From positions 1 to 20,013 of the forward strand of contig JAOZMV010000005.1 in NCBI GenBank assembly GCA_029934095.1: DNA of 20,013 nt. Direction: 5' to 3'. The notes below the pieces were generated by a model. It saw only the letters and a list, made by a program, of their open reading frames with translations, was not told the origin of the DNA and did not search any database. How positions within the stretch are numbered: position 1 is the stretch's first letter; each line of letters opens with the position of its first letter. This document shows positions 1-8,134 of this stretch, one piece after another. The DNA is from Desulfuromusa sp. GTDB taxonomy: Bacteria > Desulfobacterota > Desulfuromonadia > Desulfuromonadales > Geopsychrobacteraceae. A program made the position numbers and the translations under genes.

Positions 1-96
1 TTTCAGTGTTTTTCCGTGGACAAAAAAGGTTTTGGTTCTGACTGTTTGGCTTTTGACTTGCTCCAGACTCAGTCATGATGCTTAAATTGCCTGGTT

Positions 97-1524
97 ATGA
101 AATTAGACCTGATAAAACATGTTGTTGCTGAACTGGCAGAACCCTTAGCTGGTGCCAGGGTGTCCAAAATTTATCAACCCGCGCCGGAAATTATACTGTT
201 TAAACTCTGGAACGGCAGGGAGACTCTGCGTTTGTTGCTATCAACAGAGGTGCAGAAAAGTCGTCTTCATCTCACCGACCGCACTTGGCCTAATCCACAT
301 ATTCCCCCACGTTTTTGTCAGCTACTTCGGGCGAGAATAACCCGGATTGATTCAATCTCCGTTGTTAATGATGATCGGATTGTTCAGCTTGAGTGTCAGG
401 GTAAACAGGGTTCCTGCCGTTTACTGGTTGAATTGACCGGAAAAAGCAGCAATCTGCTGCTGCTTGATGAACAGGGTGGGATCATTGATGTTCTGAAAAG
501 AATTTCCAAGTCGGATAACGAAAGGATAATTTTACCCGGTGAAAAATATCTATTCCCGGAAAAAATAAAATTTGAGCAAAAAAATGAGACAACAATAGCT
601 GCCCAATCGAATCTAAATGCTACCTGGAATCAAACTGTCGAAAAACTTTACAGTGCTATGGAATATACTGAAAATAAAGATGATTTTTACTTTCAGTTGC
701 AACAGACCATCAAGCGACAAATCAGGAAACTAAAAAAAAGACTGCTATCTATTGAAAAAGATCACCAGAAACAGCAGGGGTTCGACCTGGATCGGCAGAA
801 AGGTGAGTTATTACTGGCAAATTTACACCTGATTGCGCAAGGCAAGGATAAAATTGAACTGCAGAATTATTTTCTGCAGCCGCCGGAACCAATGACCGTC
901 GCCCTTGATCCCCGCCTAAAACCACAGCAGAACGTCGAAAAATACTTTAAGCACTATAAAAAAGGGAAACGTGGAGAGAAACATAGTCTAAGACGCTTGC
1001 AGGAAACCCAGGCAGAACTTGAGTGGTTAGGGCAGCTCGACTTTCAGCTGAAAGATAGTGTAAAGAATTCCGACACAGAAGAGATAGCTCAGGAACTACG
1101 CGATGCCGGGCTTCTGAAAGATAGAAATCGCTTGCACACCAAGCGGACATTGCAACCGTCAAAGTGTCATGAAACCAACAGTCCCTCCGGGCTCAGAATT
1201 CTTTGGGGGAGAAATAACCGGCAGAATGATGAAATTTCTACAAAAATGCTTAAAACTGGCGATTACTGGTTCCATGTTCAGCAGGCTCCCGGGGCACACG
1301 TTGTGATGAAAATTGGTGACATCAACGTGCAGCCAACAGATGAAGATTTAAACTATGCCGCCTCCATCGCTGCGGGCTATTCAAAACTAAAGAATGATCA
1401 CAAGGTGGAGGTGATGGTGTCTGAAGCCAAATCTGTCCACAAACCGAAAGGGTGCAAACCGGGTCTTGTCAATGTTCTCCAATACAAAACCCTGTTAGTT
1501 CACCCTTTTCGCCCGGATCAGTAA
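97..1524 (+). CDS. rqcH: NFACT / RqcH-family ribosome quality control protein
   Basis: The 475-residue protein has the NFACT architecture. An N-terminal NFACT-N (FbpA-like) domain covers roughly residues 1-170, with the PPRFCQLLRARI segment near 70-81 and an Asp-Arg pair at 93-94 in NDDRIVQ. This pair matches the DR motif (D97/R98 in Bacillus subtilis RqcH) needed for alanine tailing. A charged helical coiled-coil stretch lies around 190-320. A C-terminal NFACT-R (DUF814) domain from about 363 carries DYWFHVQQAPGAHVVMK and a KPKGCKPG segment. Known family role: binds stalled 50S subunits carrying peptidyl-tRNA and adds C-terminal alanine tails that mark the chain for degradation. At 475 residues it is shorter than the roughly 570 of B. 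subtilis, so the middle is reduced. The ATG has only a weak ribosome-binding site, but MKLDLIKHVVAEL fits the family N-terminus. It is convergent with pfkA. The family is clear; tailing activity is inferred. Confidence 0.88.
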   Translation: MKLDLIKHVVAELAEPLAGARVSKIYQPAPEIILFKLWNGRETLRLLLSTEVQKSRLHLTDRTWPNPHIPPRFCQLLRARITRIDSISVVNDDRIVQLECQGKQGSCRLLVELTGKSSNLLLLDEQGGIIDVLKRISKSDNERIILPGEKYLFPEKIKFEQKNETTIAAQSNLNATWNQTVEKLYSAMEYTENKDDFYFQLQQTIKRQIRKLKKRLLSIEKDHQKQQGFDLDRQKGELLLANLHLIAQGKDKIELQNYFLQPPEPMTVALDPRLKPQQNVEKYFKHYKKGKRGEKHSLRRLQETQAELEWLGQLDFQLKDSVKNSDTEEIAQELRDAGLLKDRNRLHTKRTLQPSKCHETNSPSGLRILWGRNNRQNDEISTKMLKTGDYWFHVQQAPGAHVVMKIGDINVQPTDEDLNYAASIAAGYSKLKNDHKVEVMVSEAKSVHKPKGCKPGLVNVLQYKTLLVHPFRPDQ

Positions 1525-1584
1525 CTCAGGTTGTTCATCCAGCAGGTATCGCAGTTGACAGGGGAGAGTGATCCTCCGTTTTGA

Positions 1585-2547
1585 TTAAGCCAGTAATTGA
1601 TTTGCCAATTTTGGCAACATCGGATTAATTGGCCGTATTCCTGCCGCTATCACAGTTGTCAATTCGGTCAGAACGATGGTCGATCCCTGTAGCCCGACCA
1701 TCATCCCCCCATTCCCCTTGATCAGGTTTTCTACTGCCGCCTGTCCAAATCGTGCTCCGAGGAGGCGGTCAAAGACCGAGGGTGAACCGCCACGCTGATA
1801 ATGGCCGAGAACAATCACCCGGGTTTCAAAGCCGATCCGATTTTTAATTTGATCCGCAATGTCTTCCGCTTTGCCGGCTCCTTCTGCAACCATGATAATT
1901 GAATTGGTGCGACCCTCTTGAAAGCGTTTGCGCAGGTCACTACAGATATCATCCAGATCATATGGTTCCTCAGGGATTAAGCTGTATTCAGCCCCGGCAG
2001 CAATTGTTGCAACAACAGTCAGGTAACCACAATTTCTCCCCATAACTTCAACGACAAAGGCACGATCATGAGATGATGCCGTATCCTTCAGATTGTCAAC
2101 TGCTCGGACGATATTATTCAATGCCGTGTCAACACCGAGGGAGACATCGGTAAAGGAGATGTCGTTATCGATGGATCCGGGGATGCCAATAACCGGAATC
2201 CCTTGTTGGTGGATTGCATAGCCCCCTTTAAGGGAACCATCTCCACCAATGACGATTAAACCCTCGACCCCCATCCCTTTCAGGTTTTCGCTGGCAAGAC
2301 GCAAACCGGCTTCGGTACGCATCTCTTTACAGCGTGCACTCTGCAAAAAAGTTCCACCGCGTTGAAGAATATTACTCACCGATCGAGTTGTCATCGTTTC
2401 ATAGAGACGATCGATTAAACCTTGAAAACCTTTCTGGATACCAATAACCTCCAGACCAGAAGCTAAACCTGCACGGACAACAGCACGAAGGGTTGCGTTC
2501 ATTCCTGAGCAGTCACCACCACTGGTTAAAACAGCAATACGTTTCAT
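1585..2547 (-). CDS. pfkA: ATP-dependent 6-phosphofructokinase
   Basis: This enzyme phosphorylates fructose 6-phosphate to fructose 1,6-bisphosphate, the committed step of glycolysis, in the cytoplasm. Starting at the ATG at 2547 the protein is 320 residues, the size of E. coli PfkA, and the E. coli numbering carries over. GGDCSGMNA is at 10-18, GGDGS at 101-105, PGSIDNDI at 123-130 with catalytic Asp127, and MGRNCGYL follows. Gly104 and Gly124 mark an ATP-using enzyme; PPi-dependent enzymes usually have Asp and Lys there. Thr125 of E. coli is Ser here, a conservative change at the active site. The frame stays open 30 codons further upstream, but that stretch is unlike the family, and AAAGGTG lies 8 nt before the chosen ATG. 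The gene is divergent from the M16 protease gene. Confidence 0.95.
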   Translation of the reverse strand: MKRIAVLTSGGDCSGMNATLRAVVRAGLASGLEVIGIQKGFQGLIDRLYETMTTRSVSNILQRGGTFLQSARCKEMRTEAGLRLASENLKGMGVEGLIVIGGDGSLKGGYAIHQQGIPVIGIPGSIDNDISFTDVSLGVDTALNNIVRAVDNLKDTASSHDRAFVVEVMGRNCGYLTVVATIAAGAEYSLIPEEPYDLDDICSDLRKRFQEGRTNSIIMVAEGAGKAEDIADQIKNRIGFETRVIVLGHYQRGGSPSVFDRLLGARFGQAAVENLIKGNGGMMVGLQGSTIVLTELTTVIAAGIRPINPMLPKLANQLLA

Positions 2548-2608
2548 TTGAAAAACACCTTTCTGAAAAAAGATCGAACCGGGTAGATTCCTTACCGGAG
2601 AATGGGAT

Positions 2609-2637
2609 ATTATAAACTGTTGTGAAGAATTAATCAT
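2609..2637 (-). promoter_or_regulatory. Candidate pfkA promoter in the divergent gap
   Basis: On the minus strand a perfect TATAAT -10 box (2609-2614) sits 17 nt downstream of a weak -35 (ATGATT, 2632-2637; three of six match TTGACA). It would give a leader of about 55 nt for pfkA. The gap between the two divergent starts (2548-2656) must also hold the M16 promoter, which I cannot place. The -10 is good and the -35 is poor, so this is tentative. Confidence 0.35.
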
Positions 2638-2656
2638 TTATTTTGAAGGAATCCCG

Positions 2657-4138
2657 ATGCCGTATAAAATTATCACTATTTTATTTATTTTTTCCTCAAT
2701 TATTTCAACCTCAGTTTATTCTCAAACCTTGGTTGACAAGGTTCATGAGCATCAGCTTGCTAATGGTGCAACAGTACTTCTGGTAGAGCGTCATGACTCA
2801 CCCACCGTGGCTGCCTATATCAGTTTCAAGGTTGGGGGGGTGAATGAAACCAGCCAGGAACGCGGGGTTGCCCATCTGTTGGAGCATATGTTGTTCAAAG
2901 GGACTAAAACCCTTGGAACCAAGAACTATGCTGCTGAAGAAAAGATGCTGGAGAAGATAAATGCAGTTGGCCAACAGATCGATTTTACAAAAAATCAACC
3001 GAATGCCGATCCGGAAGAACTACAGCAGCTTAGCGATCAACTTACAGTTCTACAGACAGAGCATCGTGAATTGGTCGTCAAGAACGAGTTTTCAAAGATT
3101 TATGCGGAAAATGGCGGGGTTGGGTACAATGCTTATACCGGTAAGGATTCAACCACTTATCTGATTAATCTTCCGGCTAATAAGCTGGAACTCTGGGCGG
3201 CAATTGAGTCTGATCGATTGGAAAATGCTGTTTTTCGTGAGTTTTACACTGAACGGGATGTGGTTCACGAAGAGCGACGCCGTTCCTATGAAAGTAGCCC
3301 CGATGGTTTGATGTATGAAACGCTCCTGGCAACAGCGTATAAGGTCCACCCCTACCGGAATCCGGTCATTGGTTGGAACTCAGATATCGAAAATTTGAAT
3401 CCGGACAAGATCCGTAATTTTTTTGATAAATATTATACTCCGGTTAATATGGTGATTACCCTGGTTGGCGATTTTGATAGTGAGGCCACGTTACAGATGG
3501 TGGATCGCTATTTTGGGAGATTGAAGCCGGGTGTCCCGGTTCCACCTGTGGTGGATAGGGAGCCAGAACAGAAGGGGGAGCGTCGAGTCACCATTGATTT
3601 TGATGCTGAGCAACAGTTGATGATTGCTTACCATAAACCCTCTATGCCGCATCGAGATGATTATATTTTTGACCTTCTCATGCAGGTTCTATGTGAAGGG
3701 AGAACCTCGCGGCTCTATAAATCACTGGTTGTTGAGAAACAATTGGTGACCGATGTCAATGTGTTTACGGCTCCCGGTTCCCGCTATGATAATTTGATGA
3801 TTCTGAGCATGACACCGCGATTCAGCTGTTCTTGTGCCGATATTGAAACTGCCGTTTATGCTGAATTAGACCGGTTAAAATCGGAACCTCTCAGTGCTGA
3901 AGAGTTGTCAATTGCCCGTAAACAGATTATGACTTCAATCCTTCGTGGGTTGAAAGGGAATAGTGGGCTGGCGCGGATGTTGTCTTCGTATCAGACCCTT
4001 GGCGATTGGCGCTATCTGGTCGATTATGAAGAACAACTCAATTCAATCTCTGCTGCCGATATTATGGATGTTGCGAAGCGCTATTTACGGGCTGACAACC
4101 GCACGGTGGTAACTTTAATTCGTGGAGAAGAAATTTGA
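2657..4138 (+). CDS. M16 family zinc metallopeptidase, catalytic subunit (exported)
   Basis: This is an insulinase/pitrilysin-type protease of 493 residues. A signal peptide is visible at residues 1-22 (hydrophobic IITILFIFSSIISTSV, then YSQ), so it probably acts in the periplasm. The inverted zinc motif HLLEH is at 73-77 and the distal zinc ligand is most likely Glu206 in ERDVVHEE. The gap between the motif and that Glu is about 128 residues rather than the usual 76. The extra 50 or so residues (about 92-145) are charged and look helical. The M16 C-terminal half follows, with YHKPSMPHRD and a GRTSRLYKSL segment. AAGGA lies 6 nt before the ATG. The stop overlaps the start of the next gene, also M16, so the two probably form a heterodimer of the known M16B two-gene kind. 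Substrate unknown. Confidence 0.9.
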   Translation: MPYKIITILFIFSSIISTSVYSQTLVDKVHEHQLANGATVLLVERHDSPTVAAYISFKVGGVNETSQERGVAHLLEHMLFKGTKTLGTKNYAAEEKMLEKINAVGQQIDFTKNQPNADPEELQQLSDQLTVLQTEHRELVVKNEFSKIYAENGGVGYNAYTGKDSTTYLINLPANKLELWAAIESDRLENAVFREFYTERDVVHEERRRSYESSPDGLMYETLLATAYKVHPYRNPVIGWNSDIENLNPDKIRNFFDKYYTPVNMVITLVGDFDSEATLQMVDRYFGRLKPGVPVPPVVDREPEQKGERRVTIDFDAEQQLMIAYHKPSMPHRDDYIFDLLMQVLCEGRTSRLYKSLVVEKQLVTDVNVFTAPGSRYDNLMILSMTPRFSCSCADIETAVYAELDRLKSEPLSAEELSIARKQIMTSILRGLKGNSGLARMLSSYQTLGDWRYLVDYEEQLNSISAADIMDVAKRYLRADNRTVVTLIRGEEI

Positions 4139-5559
4139 TGCGTTATTTTATTTACTCATTGGTCCTTTTTCTTCTTTGCGGATGCAGTCAGGTATCACCC
4201 AGTAAGCAGGTACGACCTGACGAATTGAGCTTTCCTCCTCTTGAATTCAGTTTTCCAACGGTTAGCCAACAGCAGCTTACAAACGGGATGAGACTCTATC
4301 TGAAGGAAGATCACGAACTGCCGTTGGTTGAACTCACCCTGCTGGTTGAAGGTGGGAGTATCTATGATCCCCTTGATCAAGCAGGATTGTCACAGTTTTT
4401 TGCCAGGACGTTATCGACCGGTGGTACGGAGGCTCTCTCTCCACAGATGCTGGAGACAGAACTGGAGGCAATGGCTGCAATTCTGACGGTTTCCAGCTCT
4501 TCCTATGGTTATGAAATCAATCTTTCTCTCAATCAACAGGACTTAAAACGGGGTATAGAAATTCTAGCGGATTTGTTGCAACGACCCCGTTTTGATCCGC
4601 AACGGATGGAACTGGTACGAACCCAGATGCTGGAAGCCATTCATCGCAAAAATGATGATCCTGGTGCAATTGCCGGACGTCTGTTGGGTCGCGCTGTTTA
4701 TCCAGGCCACCCGTTCGGGACTGAGTCGACTGCTGAGATCGTTGCAGGTTTTACCCGTGATGATTTGTTGGCACTACATCAACACTATTTTCAGCTGCAG
4801 AATTTCTGGTTAGCCGTTTCCGGCGATGTCCAGCAAGCAGAACTGGTTTCACTGCTTGAACAGGAATTTGAGCAAAAGCATGTCACTGAAAAATTGCATC
4901 TTGAATTGCCATTGCTGCCACCGGCACCCGCCGGGAAAATTTTGCTGGCCGATAAGGAGATTCCGCAGACGACGGTTCTGATGGGGCATCCGGGGATCAG
5001 TAAAGATAACCCTGATGTATTTGCCCTGCGGGTCACAAATTATATTCTCGGTGGTGGTGGTTTTAATTCGCGAATGATGCGGGAAGTTCGTTCCGATCGT
5101 GGGCTTGCCTATTCGGTCTATTCCTATTTTCAGGTGGGTCGTCAACTGCCAGAAATGTTTATCGTCGGCAGCGAAACAAAAAGTCAGTCAACAGGAGAAG
5201 TTGTCACCTTATTACGCCAGTTAATCCGGCAGATACGCAATGAACCAGTTTCTGCGGCAGAACTTGAACTGGCACAGAAAAGTTTGATTAATTCCTTTGT
5301 ATTCGCTTTTGCTAATAGTCATTCTGTGGTCAATCGAAAAGTCCGGCTCGATTACTATGACTATCCAAAAGATTACCTGGAAACTTATCGACAGCGGGTT
5401 GCTGCAGTGACCATTGCTGACGTCCAACGGGTCGCACGCCAATACCTGCATCCCGATGATTTACAGATCGTGCTGGTTGGAAACAGTCAGCTCTATATCG
5501 ATGAAATTAAAACATTGGGCTTACCGGTTGAAAATGTTGATTTGCAATCAACCCAATAG
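4138..5559 (+). CDS. M16 family peptidase-like lipoprotein, non-catalytic partner
   Basis: This 473-residue M16 protein has lost the zinc motif: the HxxEH position reads SQFFA in GLSQFFARTLSTGGT. It keeps the C-terminal-half substrate-binding features, including ILGGGGFNSRMMREVRSDRG followed by LAYSVYSY, the Arg...Tyr pair used by M16B partner subunits. The N-terminus has a short hydrophobic segment ending in LLCGC, with Cys16 as a likely lipidation site, so it may be anchored in a membrane and hold its partner there. The frame also allows a TTG at 4135, but the ATG at 4138 is preferred: it shares one base with the upstream TGA and has GGAGAAG 7 nt upstream. This looks like the substrate-binding half of the protease encoded just before it; pairing is inferred from order and translational coupling. 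Confidence 0.87.
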   Translation: MRYFIYSLVLFLLCGCSQVSPSKQVRPDELSFPPLEFSFPTVSQQQLTNGMRLYLKEDHELPLVELTLLVEGGSIYDPLDQAGLSQFFARTLSTGGTEALSPQMLETELEAMAAILTVSSSSYGYEINLSLNQQDLKRGIEILADLLQRPRFDPQRMELVRTQMLEAIHRKNDDPGAIAGRLLGRAVYPGHPFGTESTAEIVAGFTRDDLLALHQHYFQLQNFWLAVSGDVQQAELVSLLEQEFEQKHVTEKLHLELPLLPPAPAGKILLADKEIPQTTVLMGHPGISKDNPDVFALRVTNYILGGGGFNSRMMREVRSDRGLAYSVYSYFQVGRQLPEMFIVGSETKSQSTGEVVTLLRQLIRQIRNEPVSAAELELAQKSLINSFVFAFANSHSVVNRKVRLDYYDYPKDYLETYRQRVAAVTIADVQRVARQYLHPDDLQIVLVGNSQLYIDEIKTLGLPVENVDLQSTQ

Positions 5560-5576
5560 GATAAAAGGTCAGGTTT

Positions 5577-6926
5577 ATGCTGAAGGTTAAAGGGTCACAG
5601 TCAGGATTGCGCGAAAAAATAAAAGTTCTGCTCTGGGAACAGAATCCAGCGGACTTATCGTTACTGCAGCGAGTTTTATTACGTCAGCTCCAGACCGCAG
5701 CTCTGGTGATCAGAGATTTCAATGTAAACCAGTGTTTCCTGAGGGCAGCAGCTTTAACTTATTATACGATGCTGTCTCTGGTGCCGCTGTTGGCATTGAC
5801 CTTTGCCCTGTTGAAGGCTTTCGGGGTGCAGAATTTGCTGCAGCCATGGATTATCGAAAAGTTGAATGTTGGTGATGGGGAGGCTGCCAATATTATTCTT
5901 GGTTACATCAACAATACTCAAGTGACAAAGCTGGGGGCTGTTGGACTGATTTTTTTGATTGTTGCTGTCATTTCTCTACTCACCAATGTGGAAGAATCAT
6001 TCAATCATATCTGGGGTGTTAAAAGCGTACGTCCTATGTTACGTCGCTTTGCTGATTACCTGTCGGTTATCCTGGTCGGTCCGTTGCTCATTATCTCCGC
6101 CATCTCTATGACCTCAACCCTGGCCAGCAACAGTCTGATGCAAAAGCTGATTGAAATGCGTCTGGTTGGTGGTTTTGTCCTGTTGCTGTTTAAGGTTACC
6201 CCGTTTATTTTTATGTGGCTGGCATTTACCTGGCTTTATGTTTTCATGTCCAACATTAAAGTGGAATGGCGTGCTGCCTTTGTCGGTGGAGTGCTCGGGG
6301 GAACGCTATGGCAGATTGCTCAAGTTGGATACGTCCATTTTCAGGTGGGGGTTGGGCGCTATAATGCCATCTATGGAACCATGGCGGCGCTTCCTATTTT
6401 CATGATCTGGCTCTATCTTTCCTGGGTGATTGTCCTCTTCGGGCTGGGTGTCTGTTATGCCAAACAGAATCTGCGAACCAGTGGCAGGGACTTGCGCAAA
6501 TCAGAGGTCAGTCGGAATAGTTTTGAGCAGGTGGCACTGGCGCTGTTGGTCACATTGGCTGACCGTTTTGCAAAAGGGGAGCCACCTATAAGCCATGAAC
6601 GACTGGCAAAATATTTGTTTATCCCCCCCCGACTTTGTCGCGGTATTATCAATCTGCTGCTGAAAATTGGATTTGTAACTGAGATCTGTACTCTGTCAGG
6701 GCACTGCCGCTATCAACTAGGACGTTCAGCAGAAGATCTCAGTTTGGCCGAAATTATCAGAAAAATGGGTGATTTTGGTGAAGAAGCCCTCCATCTCCAT
6801 CCCCATCCTCAGACCCTGATTGCTTTGGAAACTTACCATCAGGTCGAAGACCTGGTTACTGAAAGTTTGAATGGGACCACTTTGAAAGATTTGGTGAGTC
6901 GTAGCCAGGGGCGTGTTGAAGGTTAA
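5577..6926 (+). CDS. YihY/BrkB family inner-membrane protein with extra C-terminal domain
   Basis: The first 300 or so residues are a YihY-type polytopic membrane domain: AALTYYTMLSLVPLLA near 58-73, FNHIWGVKSVRPMLRRFADY in the middle, and ALPIFMIWLYLSWVIVLFG near the end, with about six membrane segments. The family was once annotated as ribonuclease BN, which is wrong; its function is still unclear. After the last membrane segment a soluble region of about 140 residues begins. Its FEQVALALL...ISHERLAKYLFIPPRLCRGIINLLLKIGFV stretch reads like a winged-helix fold. The gene begins 17 bp after the M16 lipoprotein gene and may be cotranscribed. Its stop is only 4 bp from the convergent lpxH stop. 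AAAGG and AGG lie upstream of the ATG. Confidence 0.85.
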   Translation: MLKVKGSQSGLREKIKVLLWEQNPADLSLLQRVLLRQLQTAALVIRDFNVNQCFLRAAALTYYTMLSLVPLLALTFALLKAFGVQNLLQPWIIEKLNVGDGEAANIILGYINNTQVTKLGAVGLIFLIVAVISLLTNVEESFNHIWGVKSVRPMLRRFADYLSVILVGPLLIISAISMTSTLASNSLMQKLIEMRLVGGFVLLLFKVTPFIFMWLAFTWLYVFMSNIKVEWRAAFVGGVLGGTLWQIAQVGYVHFQVGVGRYNAIYGTMAALPIFMIWLYLSWVIVLFGLGVCYAKQNLRTSGRDLRKSEVSRNSFEQVALALLVTLADRFAKGEPPISHERLAKYLFIPPRLCRGIINLLLKIGFVTEICTLSGHCRYQLGRSAEDLSLAEIIRKMGDFGEEALHLHPHPQTLIALETYHQVEDLVTESLNGTTLKDLVSRSQGRVEG

Positions 6927-6930
6927 GCAT

Positions 6931-7629
6931 TCAGCTACTGTAGCGCTTCAGTTTAATTTCTCCATCTACCATTTCTGCGTAGGAAAATTGAGTTATCCAG
7001 TCGCCTAATGCGATGATTTTGACGCCGCAATGTTCCAGCTCAAGGGGATGATGAAAGTGGCCACAAATAACGATATCGCTATGACTGGTTTCTGAAAATG
7101 GTATTAAATAGGTGGAGGGATTGTGATGCTGGTTCTCCGGCTGGTTTTTTGAACTCTTATCACTTAACCAGAGAGCAAAGGACCAGACCAGGTCAGGGGG
7201 AATAAACTTGAGGAGCTGTTTGATCGGCCAACTGCGGCAGAATGAGCGCAAGCGTTGATAGTTACGATCCGGATTGAGCAGATCTCCGTGGCTGAGCATA
7301 ATCTTCTGGCCATCCCATTCTACTAATTGCTGATCAGGGATGACGGTACAACGAAGTGTTTCACTGAAATAGGGCCCCATATTGAAGTCATGGTTCCCTT
7401 CAACAAAATAAAGTTTTGTCCCTGCTTCTGAGAGTTGTCGCAGTTTTTCCAACACCGGTATATAGGCAGTAAATGCAAGATATTTATAGCCAAACCAGAA
7501 CTCAAATATATCGCCGAGCAGAAAAAGGGCATCAAGCTCTTTTTGCCGGTTAAGAAAGTCGAGTAAACACTGATAGTTATTATCCTGCGGATGGCGCAGG
7601 TGGGCGTCGGATAAAAATATTGCTCTCAT
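6931..7629 (-). CDS. lpxH: UDP-2,3-diacylglucosamine diphosphatase (LpxH-like)
   Basis: This is a calcineurin-like metallophosphoesterase of 232 residues, close to the 240 of E. coli LpxH. Metal-site motifs occur in order: SDAH (Asp8, His10), GDIFEFW (Asp40), GNHDF (Asn79, His80), SHGD (His114) and GHFHHP (His191, His193). Known role: hydrolyses UDP-2,3-diacylglucosamine to lipid X and UMP in lipid A synthesis at the inner-membrane face. The frame continues 26 codons upstream to 7707, but that stretch is not family-like, overlaps the gloA start, and lies upstream of the predicted transcript start. MRAIFLSDAH is the typical beginning. No ribosome-binding site precedes the ATG, consistent with a leaderless mRNA. 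A related metallophosphatase with another substrate cannot be fully excluded. Confidence 0.87.
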   Translation of the reverse strand: MRAIFLSDAHLRHPQDNNYQCLLDFLNRQKELDALFLLGDIFEFWFGYKYLAFTAYIPVLEKLRQLSEAGTKLYFVEGNHDFNMGPYFSETLRCTVIPDQQLVEWDGQKIMLSHGDLLNPDRNYQRLRSFCRSWPIKQLLKFIPPDLVWSFALWLSDKSSKNQPENQHHNPSTYLIPFSETSHSDIVICGHFHHPLELEHCGVKIIALGDWITQFSYAEMVDGEIKLKRYSS

Positions 7630-7636
7630 GGCGTCG

Positions 7637-7665
7637 ACTATAAAGAGCTGATCCACTGTTGTCAA
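7637..7665 (-). promoter_or_regulatory. Strong sigma-70-type promoter of lpxH
   Basis: On the minus strand a perfect -35 TTGACA (7660-7665), a 17-nt spacer and a -10 TATAGT (7637-7642) are visible. Only 7 nt separate the -10 box from the ATG at 7629, so transcription should begin at or within a base or two of the start codon. This argues for the start chosen for lpxH and for a leaderless transcript. The -35 lies 22 bp before the divergent gloA start. Confidence 0.75.
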
Positions 7666-7686
7666 TTTACAATCAAGGAGGTACTT

Positions 7687-8076
7687 ATGGAATATCCAAT
7701 GATTCACATCTGTTACCGGGTTATGGACTTGGAAGCTACGGAGAACTTTTATCGCGAAGCTTTTGGGTTTGAAATATCACGAAAGAAGGATTATCCGGAT
7801 GGACGTTTTACTCTCAGTTACATGACGTCTGCTGGACTGCCATTTGAGCTGGAATTAACTTACAATTATGACCAGCAAGAACCTTATGTTGTTGGAAATG
7901 GTTATTCGCACCTTGCCGTCGCTTCGGCTGATTTGGAAGCATCACACAAAAGACATACAGAGATGGCTCTTACCGTCACCCCCTTAAAGGGACTGGTCGC
8001 TGGTCAGCCACGTTTCTATTTTGTCACAGATCCTGATGGTTATCTGGTTGAAGTGGTCCGTCGAACAACGTTGTAG
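7687..8076 (+). CDS. gloA: Lactoylglutathione lyase (glyoxalase I)
   Basis: This 129-residue protein has the two-repeat vicinal-oxygen-chelate fold of glyoxalase I. It converts the hemithioacetal of methylglyoxal and glutathione to S-lactoylglutathione. The four metal ligands can be lined up with E. coli GloA (H5, E56, H74, E122): His7 in MIHICYRV, Glu56 in FELELTYN, His75 in YSHLAVA, and Glu122 in DPDGYLVEV. The small size and single-domain form match the bacterial nickel-type enzyme. A very strong AAGGAGGT lies 4 nt before the ATG. The gene is divergent from lpxH across a 57-bp gap. If the host lacks glutathione the thiol cosubstrate would differ; the sequence does not settle this. Confidence 0.92.
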   Translation: MEYPMIHICYRVMDLEATENFYREAFGFEISRKKDYPDGRFTLSYMTSAGLPFELELTYNYDQQEPYVVGNGYSHLAVASADLEASHKRHTEMALTVTPLKGLVAGQPRFYFVTDPDGYLVEVVRRTTL

Positions 8077-8134
8077 CTTTTTTATACTAAGCTGATCTCA
8101 TCCAGACTTATCTGCTGGGAGCTAGGGAGAAAAA

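Noticed and set aside
1..96. Sequence before rqcH with a TTGACT at 53-58
   Set aside because: No acceptable -10 box lies at the right distance, so I did not call a promoter; I see no gene end here either.
1561..1580. Small GGAG/CTCC hairpin followed by GTTTT after rqcH
   Set aside because: Only four pairs and a short T-run; too weak to call a terminator.
2548..2637. N-terminal extension of pfkA to 2637
   Set aside because: The extra residues are not family-like, they overlap the candidate promoter, and a good ribosome-binding site precedes the ATG at 2547.
2834..2840. Homopolymer runs: G7 here in the M16 gene, C8 at 6623-6630 in the YihY-type gene, C8 at 10892-10899 in the MFS gene
   Set aside because: They could be slippage or phase-variation sites, but all three frames are intact, their number is near what chance gives in 20 kb, and the genes are not typical phase-variable ones.
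6940..6956. GCTAC-T-GTAGC inverted repeat at the end of lpxH
   Set aside because: Five-base arms inside coding sequence with no T-run; expected by chance.
7630..7707. N-terminal extension of lpxH to 7707
   Set aside because: It would overlap the gloA start and lie upstream of the predicted transcription start.
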